Positions 1 through 8,673 of a stretch of DNA of 43,945 bases are shown here, in pieces. The stretch covers positions 1 through 43,945 of the IMG/VR virus record IMGVR_UViG_3300020416_000015. One strand, given 5' to 3'. Source of the stretch: a virus. Under the pieces are notes generated by a model. The model was not told the origin of the DNA. It worked only from the letters and a program-made list of their open reading frames with translations, and made no database searches. Positions within the stretch are counted from its first letter, which is position 1. Each line of letters opens with the position of its first letter. The position numbers were made by a program, and so were the translations under genes.

Positions 1-189
1 TACGTCGACATCACGAAAAAATTTGCAAAACCGCTTTACCGCTTCGCGGATTTCTTCGCTATCTCCCGCTTCGTTCCCTTGCGTGGAGTTTTCGTAGCAT
101 ACAGCCTGGTGGATTCGCTAGTTCTGAACATGCAGACATGTCCTCAAAGCGGATCGAGCAACCCCGATCAAACAATATCCGTATTTTGC
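1..189. other. GC-rich unassigned segment at the left edge
   Basis: This segment is about 49% GC over bases 1-180, well above the AT-rich remainder. A plus-strand frame is open from base 1 to a TAA at 202-204 and would overlap the convergent GIY-YIG gene by 15 bases, so it could be the C-terminal end of a gene entering from the left. Its GC-ending codons do not match the neighbours. A minus-strand frame is also open from 117 to the edge but has no start codon. On the minus strand there are two short inverted repeats, GATCG/CGATC and ACATG/CATGT. It could be a foreign or chimeric piece, a structured RNA, or a partial gene. I cannot assign it. Confidence 0.4.
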
Positions 190-612
190 CTATATATTTT
201 TTAAGTGTTCTTTTAGAATTTTTGAACCACCAACACGTACATTAATAATTCCATTGTAGTAATCATCATTTTCAAGTACTCTGCGTTCAAATTGTTCTCT
301 GGCCTCTAGGTAACTTGCAATGCCTCTGCTTGGACAGTAGTATAATATTTCTCTAGTGAACTTGTCTTCGCCTAGTTGTGCAACATCCGCAATCAATCTG
401 TCCGAAGATCCCCAATAGTCTCTCCAGTCTGATTCTTTTGTTCCACGTCTTTTGTTTTTCTTGCCTTTTAGCGGTGGCTTCGTTGTTTTGAATTTTGCTA
501 GTTTCTTGCCTACATACTTCATGCCATTGACTTTATTGGTTATCAAGTAGACAAATGCTTCTACACCTTCTGGTATTTCATCCACATTTTCACCTTGATA
601 AGTCCATTGCAT
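190..612 (-). CDS. GIY-YIG-like endonuclease family protein
   Basis: The 140-residue protein carries a GIY-YIG-like nuclease core near its N-terminus: a VYLITN strand at about residues 21-26 and KYVGKK about 11 residues later, followed by a basic loop and a helix containing EAREQF near residue 103 that could hold the catalytic Glu. GIY-YIG enzymes cut one DNA strand by a metal-dependent mechanism, and T4-like phages carry free-standing members (Seg type) as well as short conserved homologues of uncertain role. It is the last gene of the minus-strand block and lies 18 bases after the 66-residue gene, with only a weak ribosome binding site. No intron or interrupted gene is visible, so a homing function is not shown. 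The family assignment is fairly safe; the activity is inferred. Confidence 0.7.
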   Translation of the reverse strand: MQWTYQGENVDEIPEGVEAFVYLITNKVNGMKYVGKKLAKFKTTKPPLKGKKNKRRGTKESDWRDYWGSSDRLIADVAQLGEDKFTREILYYCPSRGIASYLEAREQFERRVLENDDYYNGIINVRVGGSKILKEHLKNI

Positions 613-630
613 ATTGGTACTTACCGTTGC

Positions 631-831
631 CTATGATTCTGGGGCCTCTTTCTTGGAATTGTGTTTATAATGTATCTCGTCCATACGCTCTTTTGCTAGT
701 GATCTTATCTCACGTAGCCATTTTCTGCTTTCTCGATGCGTTCGTACAGAGTTACGAGCTTCAAATTTCTCATTTGCCTTAAAATATGCCATATACGCCT
801 TGGTCAATTTATCATGTGTATCGTCATTCAT
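631..831 (-). CDS. conserved small T4-like phage protein, function unknown
   Basis: This 66-residue, highly charged protein is predicted to be mostly helical, with many Lys, Arg and Glu residues and no membrane segment. Its start overlaps the end of the gp46 gene by 8 bases (ATGAATGA), so it should be translated by coupling to gp46. Small proteins of similar character occur beside recombination genes in marine T4-like phages; I recall this rather than having checked it. Nothing in the sequence points to an enzymatic function. An accessory role in recombination or DNA binding is possible but unsupported. Confidence 0.65.
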   Translation of the reverse strand: MNDDTHDKLTKAYMAYFKANEKFEARNSVRTHRESRKWLREIRSLAKERMDEIHYKHNSKKEAPES

Positions 832-2599
832 TGTGTATTTCTACATCGTTCTCATATGATGTAAAGCCGTTTTCCTTTATTACTTTGAGAACATGTGTTA
901 CTCTTCCTACTAGTTCGTCTTTGTGGGATATAAGATAAACATTTTTCTGTCTTTCTCTACCCATCTTTTTAAGAATACCTAACGAATTCTCAACACCGCT
1001 GGTATCCATACCACTATCAATCAGCTCATCAATAAACAGCAGATTGATATTCTGATATAAGCTCTCCCAAACATCACGGAATGCAAAGCTCATACCAAGG
1101 ATAAGCCTATTACGCTCACCTCTACTTAAATTGTCAAAATCTAAATCTTGTCCTAATTGTGTAATTTCTACTGTTAAGTCGTTTTGGAATATTACACTGT
1201 GCGGTAGTCCAAGTTTATCAAGATAATTAGTAAGCCTATTGTTTAGATATGCTAAATTTTGATCAATAATCTTTTTACGAATAAAACTATCTTTGTTTGT
1301 TAATAGTTTCAACATGAAATCTTGATGTTCTTTGAGACTAGTTAAATCATTTACAGTTTTCCAATCAATTTCTTGTATTGCACTATTGTTTAGTTCATCA
1401 ATTTGTTCTTGATAAGGATCTACTTCTGCTTTTGCACGGCTAAGAGCTTCTTGTAATTGTGCAACATTTTGTTTATGATCGTAAACTTCTTTGATAGTTT
1501 CATAGAATGTAGTAGGCTTGCCGTTTATATCACCGATTTCGTCTAGTGCATTTGTTACATCAGTAACTTTGTCGCCTACTTCTTTTTGATATGCTATTGC
1601 ATCTTCAAGTTCTTTATTCTTACTAATTGCTAGTTCTTCTTTTTTATCATCATGTAGTGCTTGTCCACAAGTATGACATGTGCCTTGATCAAGATTTTCT
1701 GAATCTCTTTTTGCTTTTTCTACAGAGTTGTCTGCACGTACTAGTGCAGGCTCTAATGTGCTTAATTCTTTTTTAAGAGCCAAAATAGAATTGTTTTGTT
1801 CTTCCCACTTAGACAACTTTTCGTGTTTATCTAGTTCATCTTCTACATCTAAATGTTCTAATTCGTCGATTGAAGCTTCTAATTTAGCAATGTCTTGTTG
1901 TTGCTTTGTATTCCAAGCACTTTGCTTTGTTTGTAAACTACGAACTGTTTCACCGATACGTGAATTACTTGTTTCTATTGCATTTATACGAGCAGTTTCA
2001 TCCGTAATTGCTTCTCTTGTTTGTCTAAGTTTGTCTTTAAGCACTTCTGCTTTTTCAGAAAGTATTGTAATACCAAGTAATTGTTCAATAATATCTTTTT
2101 GATCATTTACCCGCATACTTAAAAAAGGTTCTGTGTATGTGTTTAGTGCAACAACGTGTTTGAACATGTTGTGCGACATACCTAATAAGTCAATAATATC
2201 TTCCTGTGTTTTACGTGAGTCACCTTGAGACTCATCTAGCATTTCTTGTTCTTGTCCGTCTACATAAAACTTAAGAATATTAGGTCCACGTCCTCTTTCA
2301 ATCTTATATTCTCTACCATCTTTTTCAAAAGATAGAGTAACCAACATACCTTTGTTGTTAGTTTTGTTAATTAAATTGTTGCGTTTAATATTTGTTAAAG
2401 CAAGCCCGTAAAGGGCATAACTCAGTGCGTTTACAATAGTAGTTTTACCTGTACCATTACGTGATCCGCTGTCGTCACCGCCTTGGTCAAGGTTCTCTCC
2501 TAATACAAGTGTAAGTTGTTGTTTATCAAAATCAACTGCTTGGGTTTGATTACCCACACTCATAAAGTTTTTAACAGTTAAGCTCTTAATTTTAATCAT
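824..2599 (-). CDS. 46: gp46-like recombination endonuclease subunit (SbcC/Rad50 family)
   Basis: This 591-residue ATPase is the SMC/Rad50-like partner of gp47. In T4 the pair resects DNA ends for recombination-dependent replication and helps degrade host DNA. The Walker A loop is at residues 45-54 (GSRNGTGKTT) and is preceded by an acidic insertion. A long coiled coil follows, with a zinc-hook CHTC at residues 308-311 near its middle. The ABC signature LSRGE and Walker B region LLFIDEL lie near the C-terminus, followed by an ISHKDEL switch region. All parts of an SbcC-type ATPase are therefore present. The ATG overlaps the gp47 stop by 4 bases (ATGA), indicating coupled translation of the two subunits. 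Confidence 0.96.
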   Translation of the reverse strand: MIKIKSLTVKNFMSVGNQTQAVDFDKQQLTLVLGENLDQGGDDSGSRNGTGKTTIVNALSYALYGLALTNIKRNNLINKTNNKGMLVTLSFEKDGREYKIERGRGPNILKFYVDGQEQEMLDESQGDSRKTQEDIIDLLGMSHNMFKHVVALNTYTEPFLSMRVNDQKDIIEQLLGITILSEKAEVLKDKLRQTREAITDETARINAIETSNSRIGETVRSLQTKQSAWNTKQQQDIAKLEASIDELEHLDVEDELDKHEKLSKWEEQNNSILALKKELSTLEPALVRADNSVEKAKRDSENLDQGTCHTCGQALHDDKKEELAISKNKELEDAIAYQKEVGDKVTDVTNALDEIGDINGKPTTFYETIKEVYDHKQNVAQLQEALSRAKAEVDPYQEQIDELNNSAIQEIDWKTVNDLTSLKEHQDFMLKLLTNKDSFIRKKIIDQNLAYLNNRLTNYLDKLGLPHSVIFQNDLTVEITQLGQDLDFDNLSRGERNRLILGMSFAFRDVWESLYQNINLLFIDELIDSGMDTSGVENSLGILKKMGRERQKNVYLISHKDELVGRVTHVLKVIKENGFTSYENDVEIHNE

Positions 2600-3606
2600 A
2601 GTTCGTCATATATTCCTAATAGCAACTTTTTATCATAGTTTTCTGTGTCTAGTGCAGTTATTTCTTTTGTTACAATTTCATCTACACTTTCAAAAGTGCT
2701 AATGTCAATGTCAGTGTGTATTTCCTCGTCTTGTTGACTAGGAATAAGTGTAATTTCTCTACAGTCATATTCATTAATAAATGTTTCTTTGATAAAACTT
2801 GCCTCTTCATAACTTATAGGTAAGTCAAGTGTTACTCGCAAATACATTTTATTTTTTAGTAGTGTATCTTTTTCATCTAATAGTCTTGATAGTTTTACTG
2901 TTCTATACTTAGGACAGTCTAGCCAATTGATGTATTGGGGTTCTTTATTATTTTCTTTATCAAGGATCATCATACCACGTTCATCGTCCCAAGCATCTGC
3001 ATAGTTGTGCGGAAATGCATTACCCATATAATGTATTGATCCTTGTACTTGACGTTTGTGAAAATGTCCGCTAAAAACATATTCTTGGTGCTTGAAATGG
3101 TCAGCTTTTAATTCGCCGTGATCTGGCATTTGTACCATTGCGTTCATATAGAAGCTAGGAAGTTCAAAATGTCCAAACATATACTTTGTTTTAATGTTAC
3201 TAATCTGTTTCCACTCTTCTCCTACAAGCCACGGAACTAACGCAACGTCATCTTCTACAAGTATTTCGTCAACATATGTTATACCAGGAATGTGTTTACC
3301 AAACTCAACACTATAAACATCACGTTTGTCTTTGTAATACAAATCGTGATTACCAGCAAAGAAATAAAATTTTTCAAATGCCGCACCTAGTTTTTCTAGA
3401 CAGCGTGTAGTCGCATCTAGTGTTTGTACATTAATAGTATTTCTGTTGTGATGCCAGTCACCACAAAATATTCCGGTTTCACAACCGTTTGCTTTTGCTT
3501 GTTCTATAAACCAATCTACAAAGTCTTCACAATCTTGAAGATGTAGCCTACTGTTAGACTTCAACCCAAGGTGAATATCTGTAAATACCGCCGCTTTCTT
3601 AAACAT
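2596..3606 (-). CDS. 47: gp47-like recombination endonuclease subunit (SbcD/Mre11 family)
   Basis: This 336-residue calcineurin-like phosphoesterase is the nuclease subunit of the gp46/gp47 complex. The metal-binding motifs appear in the usual order: TDIHLG near residue 10, CGDWHHNR near residue 50, GNHDLYY near residue 85, then FGHFELP and SGHFHKR near residues 145-180. The C-terminal part is a capping and partner-binding region without obvious motifs. The length is close to T4 gp47. The gene has its own sigma70-type promoter whose -35 box overlaps the gp55 stop codon, and its ATG follows an AGGAG sequence. It overlaps gp46 by 4 bases, so the two subunits should be made together. Confidence 0.96.
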   Translation of the reverse strand: MFKKAAVFTDIHLGLKSNSRLHLQDCEDFVDWFIEQAKANGCETGIFCGDWHHNRNTINVQTLDATTRCLEKLGAAFEKFYFFAGNHDLYYKDKRDVYSVEFGKHIPGITYVDEILVEDDVALVPWLVGEEWKQISNIKTKYMFGHFELPSFYMNAMVQMPDHGELKADHFKHQEYVFSGHFHKRQVQGSIHYMGNAFPHNYADAWDDERGMMILDKENNKEPQYINWLDCPKYRTVKLSRLLDEKDTLLKNKMYLRVTLDLPISYEEASFIKETFINEYDCREITLIPSQQDEEIHTDIDISTFESVDEIVTKEITALDTENYDKKLLLGIYDEL

Positions 3607-3625
3607 TCGTACTCCTGTTTGTTAT

Positions 3626-3654
3626 ATTATACTGTAAAATTTGACACAAGTCAA
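3626..3654 (-). promoter_or_regulatory. sigma70-type promoter for gp47-gp46
   Basis: Read on the minus strand, TTGACT (3649-3654) is followed by a 17-base spacer and TATAAT (3626-3631). The -35 box overlaps the TGA stop of gp55. Only one base differs from consensus. The 14 bases starting at the -10 (TATAATATAACAAA) are identical to those of the gp55 promoter. It should let host RNA polymerase transcribe gp47-gp46 early and independently of gp55. Confidence 0.85.
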
Positions 3655-4499
3655 GCGTTTTTTTCTTGTTTTTGGACAGATTCCTTAGCTTCTTGTGTTT
3701 TTACACGATCCCATTCGGTTGATGCTTGTCTAGTATAACTAGGATTCATGTTATTCATTTCTAAGATATCATCTCTTATGTTTTGATTTCTTTTTTCAAT
3801 ATTAATAACTCTAACAAATGAATTTGTAACCGCGGCTGTATAATAAGCAAATGGGTTGTTTGATTTTGATTCATCAAATTGTAAACCTATTTGTGCTAAT
3901 TGTAAGATTGCTTGTCCACGCATTTCATCATTATATGTATATCCACGAACGTTTCCTCTTGTTGCATATCTATCACATAATTTCATCCACATAAGGGCAA
4001 GTTTATTTGTAGCTTTGCCGTGATCTTTATTAAAAAATCCGTTCTCCATGCCACCTTCCCAATGGCTTTTACCTACACATACTAATCTATCATTGTCGTC
4101 AAACTTAAAATGTTGAAATGGAGGAAAATTAAGTTTAACTCTGTAATCTGCTGGTGTTTTAGGATTTTTCTTGCGGCCTGGTTCCTCAGGTATATGATCA
4201 AATGTCATAATCCTGAATATTAATTCATCTTTTTGTATCTTTCTATAATCAATTTCAAATTCTGCTAATTTTACTCGTTTACCTTCTGATTTTGCTTGTT
4301 CAAAGTTTTGTTGTTGTAGCCTCTTGGCTTTATTGCGTTTTGCTTCTGCAATAGTCCTTATATTGATTTTATCAATACTAGGGAGGATTATATCGTATTG
4401 TCCATACTCAGTGTCAGTGTAGCTACAGAATGTGGCTTTTGACTTGTGTATTTCTTTCAATATATCCTTGTTGTTTAGATAATTTACACGTTTATTCAT
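3651..4499 (-). CDS. 55: gp55-like late transcription sigma factor with N-terminal extension
   Basis: The 282-residue protein resembles T4 gp55, the divergent sigma factor that directs host RNA polymerase to late promoters. The gp55-like part is the C-terminal half: about residues 165-250 run from KLALMWMKLCDRYATR through YTYNDEMRGQAILQL to SNNPFAYYTAAVTNSFVR, the region related to sigma region 2. About 150 residues precede it, including a Lys/Arg/Gln-rich helix, making the protein much longer than T4 gp55 (185 residues). The C-terminus is hydrophilic (ends KQEKNA) and lacks the hydrophobic sliding-clamp-binding tail known in T4 gp55. The start follows a GGAG ribosome binding site and a consensus sigma70 promoter. 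The sigma assignment is fairly strong; the N-terminal function is unknown. Confidence 0.85.
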   Translation of the reverse strand: MNKRVNYLNNKDILKEIHKSKATFCSYTDTEYGQYDIILPSIDKINIRTIAEAKRNKAKRLQQQNFEQAKSEGKRVKLAEFEIDYRKIQKDELIFRIMTFDHIPEEPGRKKNPKTPADYRVKLNFPPFQHFKFDDNDRLVCVGKSHWEGGMENGFFNKDHGKATNKLALMWMKLCDRYATRGNVRGYTYNDEMRGQAILQLAQIGLQFDESKSNNPFAYYTAAVTNSFVRVINIEKRNQNIRDDILEMNNMNPSYTRQASTEWDRVKTQEAKESVQKQEKNA

Positions 4500-4521
4500 A
4501 TTTTCTCCGTTTATTTGTTAT

Positions 4522-4550
4522 ATTATAAACTACTCTTATAATTTTGTCAA
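4522..4550 (-). promoter_or_regulatory. consensus sigma70 promoter for gp55 and the left operon
   Basis: On the minus strand TTGACA (4545-4550), a 17-base spacer and TATAAT (4522-4527) give a perfect consensus promoter 23 bases upstream of the gp55 ATG. A GGAG ribosome binding site sits at 4505-4508. This is an early, host-polymerase promoter, as expected for the gene that supplies the late sigma factor. Confidence 0.9.
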
Positions 4551-4557
4551 CTAAATA
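4551..4557 (+). promoter_or_regulatory. late-promoter-like box CTAAATA before the baseplate genes
   Basis: CTAAATA lies immediately beside the -35 box of the divergent gp55 promoter and 24 bases before the first baseplate ATG. It differs from the T4 late consensus TATAAATA. The same ACATATA sequence follows it as follows the exact TATAAATA box at 35415. An AGGAG ribosome binding site is at 4566-4570. Confidence 0.5.
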
Positions 4558-4581
4558 ATACATATAGGAGACAAAAAGATT

Positions 4582-5496
4582 ATGGCAAGAGATAGAAGCA
4601 GTGACATGATGTCGGCCGCAAATTTTGCGAAGAAAAATGTCAAAAGTGGTACAGCCGCGGCAGGACAAGCCGTTGCAGGCGGTAATTTTCCTACATCATT
4701 AGGTGGATTAATAGATAAAGGCAAAGAAATTGGCCAAGACATATTCAATGGCATTTCTGGTGGTGCTGAAGATCTAGTTTCAAATTTACGTGGTAAAAAT
4801 TTACCAGGTAAAGGGAATGACCAATTTGAAGCCAAAGGCGTGGCTATGTATAATACAGCTCTTGAAGAAAAAGATTGGCGTGTCAAATTATCGGTTCCAA
4901 CGTCGGTTCCTGTTGATGGGTTATTACAACCTCTTGGCGCACAAGGCAGACAAATGATTTTTCCGTATACCCCTACAATTATTATAAGTCACTCAGCCGC
5001 TTATAATACAGTTGCTCCTATACATAATAATTATCCATTCTTTGCGTATCAGAACTCACAAGTGGACGCAATGACTATAGTGGGACAATTTTATGTACAG
5101 AATTCTACAGAAGCAAGATATTGGATGGCATGCTTACATTATTTGAGATCAATGACTAAAATGGATTACGGCTTGAATAGTACTGGTGCACCACCACCTA
5201 TTGCAAAATTAAACGGTTATGGTGATTATGTTTTTAATAATGTACCTGTTATAATTCAAAACTTTACAGTTGACATGCCAAACGAAGTAGACTATATAAG
5301 CACTTCGTTTTTCCCAGGACCTCCTCCAACAAGTCATCATGATTTACCAAGTGAAGGTGATATTAAATATGGATGGGCTCCTGCTGAATCACAATTTTCA
5401 ATTACTGTGCAACCTATTTACAGTAGAGAGAAACAAACACAGTTTAATTACCAAAACTTTGTTAATGGTGGAAATCTTGGACAAGGATATATTTAA
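4582..5496 (+). CDS. gp48/gp54-like baseplate tail-tube cap or initiator
   Basis: This 304-residue protein resembles the T4 gp48/gp54 pair, which cap the baseplate hub and start tail-tube polymerisation. The first 90 residues are Gly/Ala-rich and low in complexity. The core begins near residue 95 with KDWRVKLSVP and continues through FPYTPTIIISHSA, a YFVQNSTEARYWMACLHYLR-like helix (residues about 168-195) and GYGDYVFNNVPVIIQNFT near residues 213-230. These segments are the tube-like fold shared by tube and cap proteins. Only one of the two T4 paralogues is present here, and I cannot tell gp48 from gp54 with certainty; gp48 is my preference. AGGAG precedes the ATG. Its stop overlaps the next start in TAATG. 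Confidence 0.8.
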   Translation: MARDRSSDMMSAANFAKKNVKSGTAAAGQAVAGGNFPTSLGGLIDKGKEIGQDIFNGISGGAEDLVSNLRGKNLPGKGNDQFEAKGVAMYNTALEEKDWRVKLSVPTSVPVDGLLQPLGAQGRQMIFPYTPTIIISHSAAYNTVAPIHNNYPFFAYQNSQVDAMTIVGQFYVQNSTEARYWMACLHYLRSMTKMDYGLNSTGAPPPIAKLNGYGDYVFNNVPVIIQNFTVDMPNEVDYISTSFFPGPPPTSHHDLPSEGDIKYGWAPAESQFSITVQPIYSREKQTQFNYQNFVNGGNLGQGYI

Positions 5497-5786
5497 TGGC
5501 TAGTAGTCCTTATTCAAAAACAAGTTTCCAACCAAACGGTGCACTTGATGTTTTAACAATCAGACCTGTACCTTCTTACACTGACGATTACTTATATACT
5601 ATTGAACCGCAATATACTCATAGACCTGATTTATTAGCGTACGATATGTATGGTGATAACAGACTATGGTGGGTGTTTGCACAAAGAAATTTAGATATTA
5701 TAGAGGATCCTGTATACGATATGACACCTGGTACACAAATTTATTTGCCAGATGCAAAAAAGATCAAAGAATTATTAGGGGAGTAA
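5496..5786 (+). CDS. 53: gp53-like baseplate wedge protein, short form
   Basis: The 96-residue protein matches the core of T4 gp53, a wedge subunit that helps join wedges around the hub. The recognisable part is residues about 42-68 (RPDLLAYDMYGDNRLWWVFA), a motif typical of gp53 relatives, followed by a PGTQIYLPD segment like the end of a LysM-type module. It is roughly half the length of T4 gp53 (196 residues), so it lacks most of the C-terminal part. The start is coupled to the upstream stop in TAATG. Confidence 0.85.
   Translation: MASSPYSKTSFQPNGALDVLTIRPVPSYTDDYLYTIEPQYTHRPDLLAYDMYGDNRLWWVFAQRNLDIIEDPVYDMTPGTQIYLPDAKKIKELLGE
5777..5783 (+). promoter_or_regulatory. ribosome binding site supporting a GTG start
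   Basis: AGGGGAG lies 4 bases before the GTG at 5788 and overlaps the end of the gp53 gene. No ATG lies close by in the same frame, so this strong site decides the start of the 961-residue gene. Confidence 0.8.
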
Positions 5787-5787
5787 A

Positions 5788-8673
5788 GTGTCAACCTTTA
5801 GAACTGACAAGTATGGACGTACATTTATTACTCCTGGCAACAAAGTTGGTAAAGATGGTTTTACCGGTGACGAAATAGGAGGCAGACCTCCTAAGCCACC
5901 TCCAAAAAAAGAAGACGAAGTCCAAGGCGATCCAGAAGAAGCTAAAAAGTTTATGCGTTCTTTAGGCATGCACGGCCTTGCCGACATGTACGAAACAAAT
6001 GGAAACGCGGCAAAGAATGGAGAACTACCTCCTTTCTTTCAAGGACATCCTTTTTCAGGTGTAATTAAAGATGCACAAAATACTAAAGCAGGTAATGTAA
6101 CCGTATTAAAGCCAGACGAGCCAGTTGAGAAAAAAAATACAGCAACAGTAGGAGAGACAGCAAGAGTTAAAATACCACCAATGCCTACAGTTGCACAGTT
6201 GACATCAACTGGAGGTGCGTTACCTTTACCAAATGAATTAGAGAGATTTGCATCTTATAATAATATATTTTCATTTGGTTGTATAAGTCCTGAGGAACTA
6301 AACTTCCCAGACGACACTTATAGAAAAACTGGTATAAGAGCTGGACAAATGGTTTTGCGTAGTAACGGAGGATTAACTTCTCCTGAAAAACCAAGGACTC
6401 ATGCAGAAGCTCACTATGGCATTGATACACAATATTTTATAGATAATGTTGATATTGAAACTGTTATTGCACCTAACAAAAAAAGTAGAATGACAAACTT
6501 CCATAGTTTAAGTTTTGAAGTTAGAGAGCCTTACAGTATGGGTCAACTCTTACAAACTATGCAACTTGCGTCAATGAATGCAGGTTATCAAAATTATTTA
6601 GAAGCACCTTGGTTACTAAGTATAAACTTTTTAGGTTGGCAAGATGCAGAACAAACTAGTCCTGCATTACAAGCATCAAAAAAATTACTTCCTTGTAAAA
6701 TTGTTTCTGTAGACTTTAATGTTGATACTGAAGGATCAATATATAGATTTTCTTGTAGTGCATTTAATGATGAAGCATTTACAGACGGAGCACAAAATTT
6801 GCCGTGTAACGTTACATTATACGGAAAAGATTTAGAAGAAATTTGCCAATCAGGTTTAGGAAGTCTAGCAACAGCTATTAACACTCATATATTGAAACAG
6901 CAAAAATTTGAAAAAGATAAAGTTGAACAAGACGAATATATATTTTCTTTCCCACAAGAAACTTCAAGTTTTCAACATGCCATGTTGTTTAAAGGACAAG
7001 CCGCGGCAATGGTAGGCACAGCAACTACAGGTGATGTGTACAAAGAAAAAGAAGGTATAGATTATAAAGCGGCACTTGCAAGTCTTAATACAAATGAACA
7101 AGCATATAACAAATACTATGAACAAGCCGCAATGGGCATGTCTATGCAAACTACAGAAGACATTCAAAAAGATTATGTAAATTCGTTATTAGGTTTCAGT
7201 ATCAAAAGAGGAAAACTAAGTGAAACAATAAAGAAAACTATTGCAAATAGAGATGCAGGTATCAATGCTATAGGAAAAAATTTAATTAAACCAGAAGAAC
7301 CTTTAGCAAGTGGGGATAGTCCGTTTGGTAACGCTGAGTTTGTTTTGAATAGACAAACACAAACAATGGATCGAGGTGCAACATCAATAGATCCAAAAAG
7401 AAGAACTATTCAATTTCGTGCAGGAACACCAATACAGCGTGTGTTAGAAGAATTAGTTTTACTAAGTGAATTTGGACAGTCTATTCTTAAAAAACAATTA
7501 CAAGACAAAACAGGTAATGTACCTTGGTTTAGGATTGAAGCGGATTTATATATTGTTGAAGATCCTGAAGCTGAAAAGAAAAGAGGAAGAATGCCTCGTA
7601 TCTATGTTTACAAAGTTACACCATACGATGTAAACACACAGTTCTTTAAAATGCCTAATGATCCGCCAGCAGGCTACAATAAATTAGTAAGAGAAGCGGC
7701 CAAAGCATACAACTACATGTACACAGGATACAATAAAGATATTTTAGAATTCGATATAAGATTTGAAAATGCATTTTATAAAAGTATAGCAGGTGATATA
7801 GGAAACAGTGCAGGTAGTAATGAGCCAGCAAATCAGGCTACAACTAAAAAAACAACAGAAGTAGAACTACAAGGAGTAGACGGACCTGCCGGATCTAATG
7901 TTACAAATATACAAAAAGATAATACGTCAAATGCTTCAAATGAACTTTCAGGCGGTTTGACTGAAACTGCTGAATTAAAAATAGCAAGACAGTTCAACGA
8001 GTCTTTAGCAAACAGTGATGTAGATTTGATTACAATGACAATTAAGATTTTAGGTGACCCTTATTATATTGCAGACAGTGGCATGGGAAACTATAATGCA
8101 CAAACTACAAGTTTCACAAATGTAAATGCAGATGGAACAATTAATCACCAAAGTGGACAAGTACACGTACTGTTAAACTTTTTAACTCCTATTGATATTA
8201 ATGAAGCATCTGGTCGTTATAAAATGGACGGTCCTCAAGTAGGTGTTTCCAATTTCAGTGGACTGTATCAGGTAATTGGTGTAAACAATAATTTTTCGGG
8301 TAACCTTTTTACACAAGAACTTGAACTAGTTAAAATGAACAACTTTGACAAAAAAGATTTAGACGAAGAAAACAAAAATAAAATTGCTGAACCTAAAAGT
8401 CAATATGATAAAGCAGTTGCAGATGCACAAAAAGAATTTGGCGATGGATCTCCTCAAGTTGAATTTGCAAAAGCAGACCTAAATGCTGACGGCAAATTAT
8501 CTAACACAGAAATTGTGACCGCAGGATATTCTTTTGATGAAGCTACTAAATTAGCAACAGATGCTTCTAAGCCAAAACCAGCACAACCTAAACAATCAAA
8601 GAACGGAAAGGTAGATGAAGATATTATCCCAGGTAATCCACCAACCGTTAGACCAGGATATGGACCAACATAA
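5788..8673 (+). CDS. baseplate hub-like structural protein (gp27 position)
   Basis: This 961-residue protein sits between gp53 and the gp5-like spike, where marine T4-like phages encode a large structural protein. Its position suggests a hub role like T4 gp27, which is much shorter (391 residues). The first 150 residues are Pro/Lys-rich and probably disordered. A region at about 245-350 (REPYSMGQLLQTMQLAS, PWLLSINFLGW, FRCSAFNDEAF-like) and another at about 750 (TMTIKILGDPYYIAD) resemble tail-tube or hub beta domains. A C-terminal EF-hand-like loop is at residues 897-908 (DLNADGKLSNTE), followed by a Pro/Lys tail. The start is GTG with a strong ribosome binding site; the stop overlaps the next ATG. 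The structural role is likely; the specific subunit is inferred. Confidence 0.7.
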   Translation: MSTFRTDKYGRTFITPGNKVGKDGFTGDEIGGRPPKPPPKKEDEVQGDPEEAKKFMRSLGMHGLADMYETNGNAAKNGELPPFFQGHPFSGVIKDAQNTKAGNVTVLKPDEPVEKKNTATVGETARVKIPPMPTVAQLTSTGGALPLPNELERFASYNNIFSFGCISPEELNFPDDTYRKTGIRAGQMVLRSNGGLTSPEKPRTHAEAHYGIDTQYFIDNVDIETVIAPNKKSRMTNFHSLSFEVREPYSMGQLLQTMQLASMNAGYQNYLEAPWLLSINFLGWQDAEQTSPALQASKKLLPCKIVSVDFNVDTEGSIYRFSCSAFNDEAFTDGAQNLPCNVTLYGKDLEEICQSGLGSLATAINTHILKQQKFEKDKVEQDEYIFSFPQETSSFQHAMLFKGQAAAMVGTATTGDVYKEKEGIDYKAALASLNTNEQAYNKYYEQAAMGMSMQTTEDIQKDYVNSLLGFSIKRGKLSETIKKTIANRDAGINAIGKNLIKPEEPLASGDSPFGNAEFVLNRQTQTMDRGATSIDPKRRTIQFRAGTPIQRVLEELVLLSEFGQSILKKQLQDKTGNVPWFRIEADLYIVEDPEAEKKRGRMPRIYVYKVTPYDVNTQFFKMPNDPPAGYNKLVREAAKAYNYMYTGYNKDILEFDIRFENAFYKSIAGDIGNSAGSNEPANQATTKKTTEVELQGVDGPAGSNVTNIQKDNTSNASNELSGGLTETAELKIARQFNESLANSDVDLITMTIKILGDPYYIADSGMGNYNAQTTSFTNVNADGTINHQSGQVHVLLNFLTPIDINEASGRYKMDGPQVGVSNFSGLYQVIGVNNNFSGNLFTQELELVKMNNFDKKDLDEENKNKIAEPKSQYDKAVADAQKEFGDGSPQVEFAKADLNADGKLSNTEIVTAGYSFDEATKLATDASKPKPAQPKQSKNGKVDEDIIPGNPPTVRPGYGPT

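Noticed and set aside
1-117. Minus-strand open frame reaching the left edge (would read as an acidic protein start)
   Set aside because: No ATG, GTG or TTG lies in frame downstream of the TAG at 118-120, and the segment is compositionally odd, so it is not listed as a gene.
190-612. Homing intron or mobile element associated with the GIY-YIG-like gene
   Set aside because: No interrupted gene, intron-like flanks or repeats are visible; related short proteins appear to be ordinary conserved phage genes.
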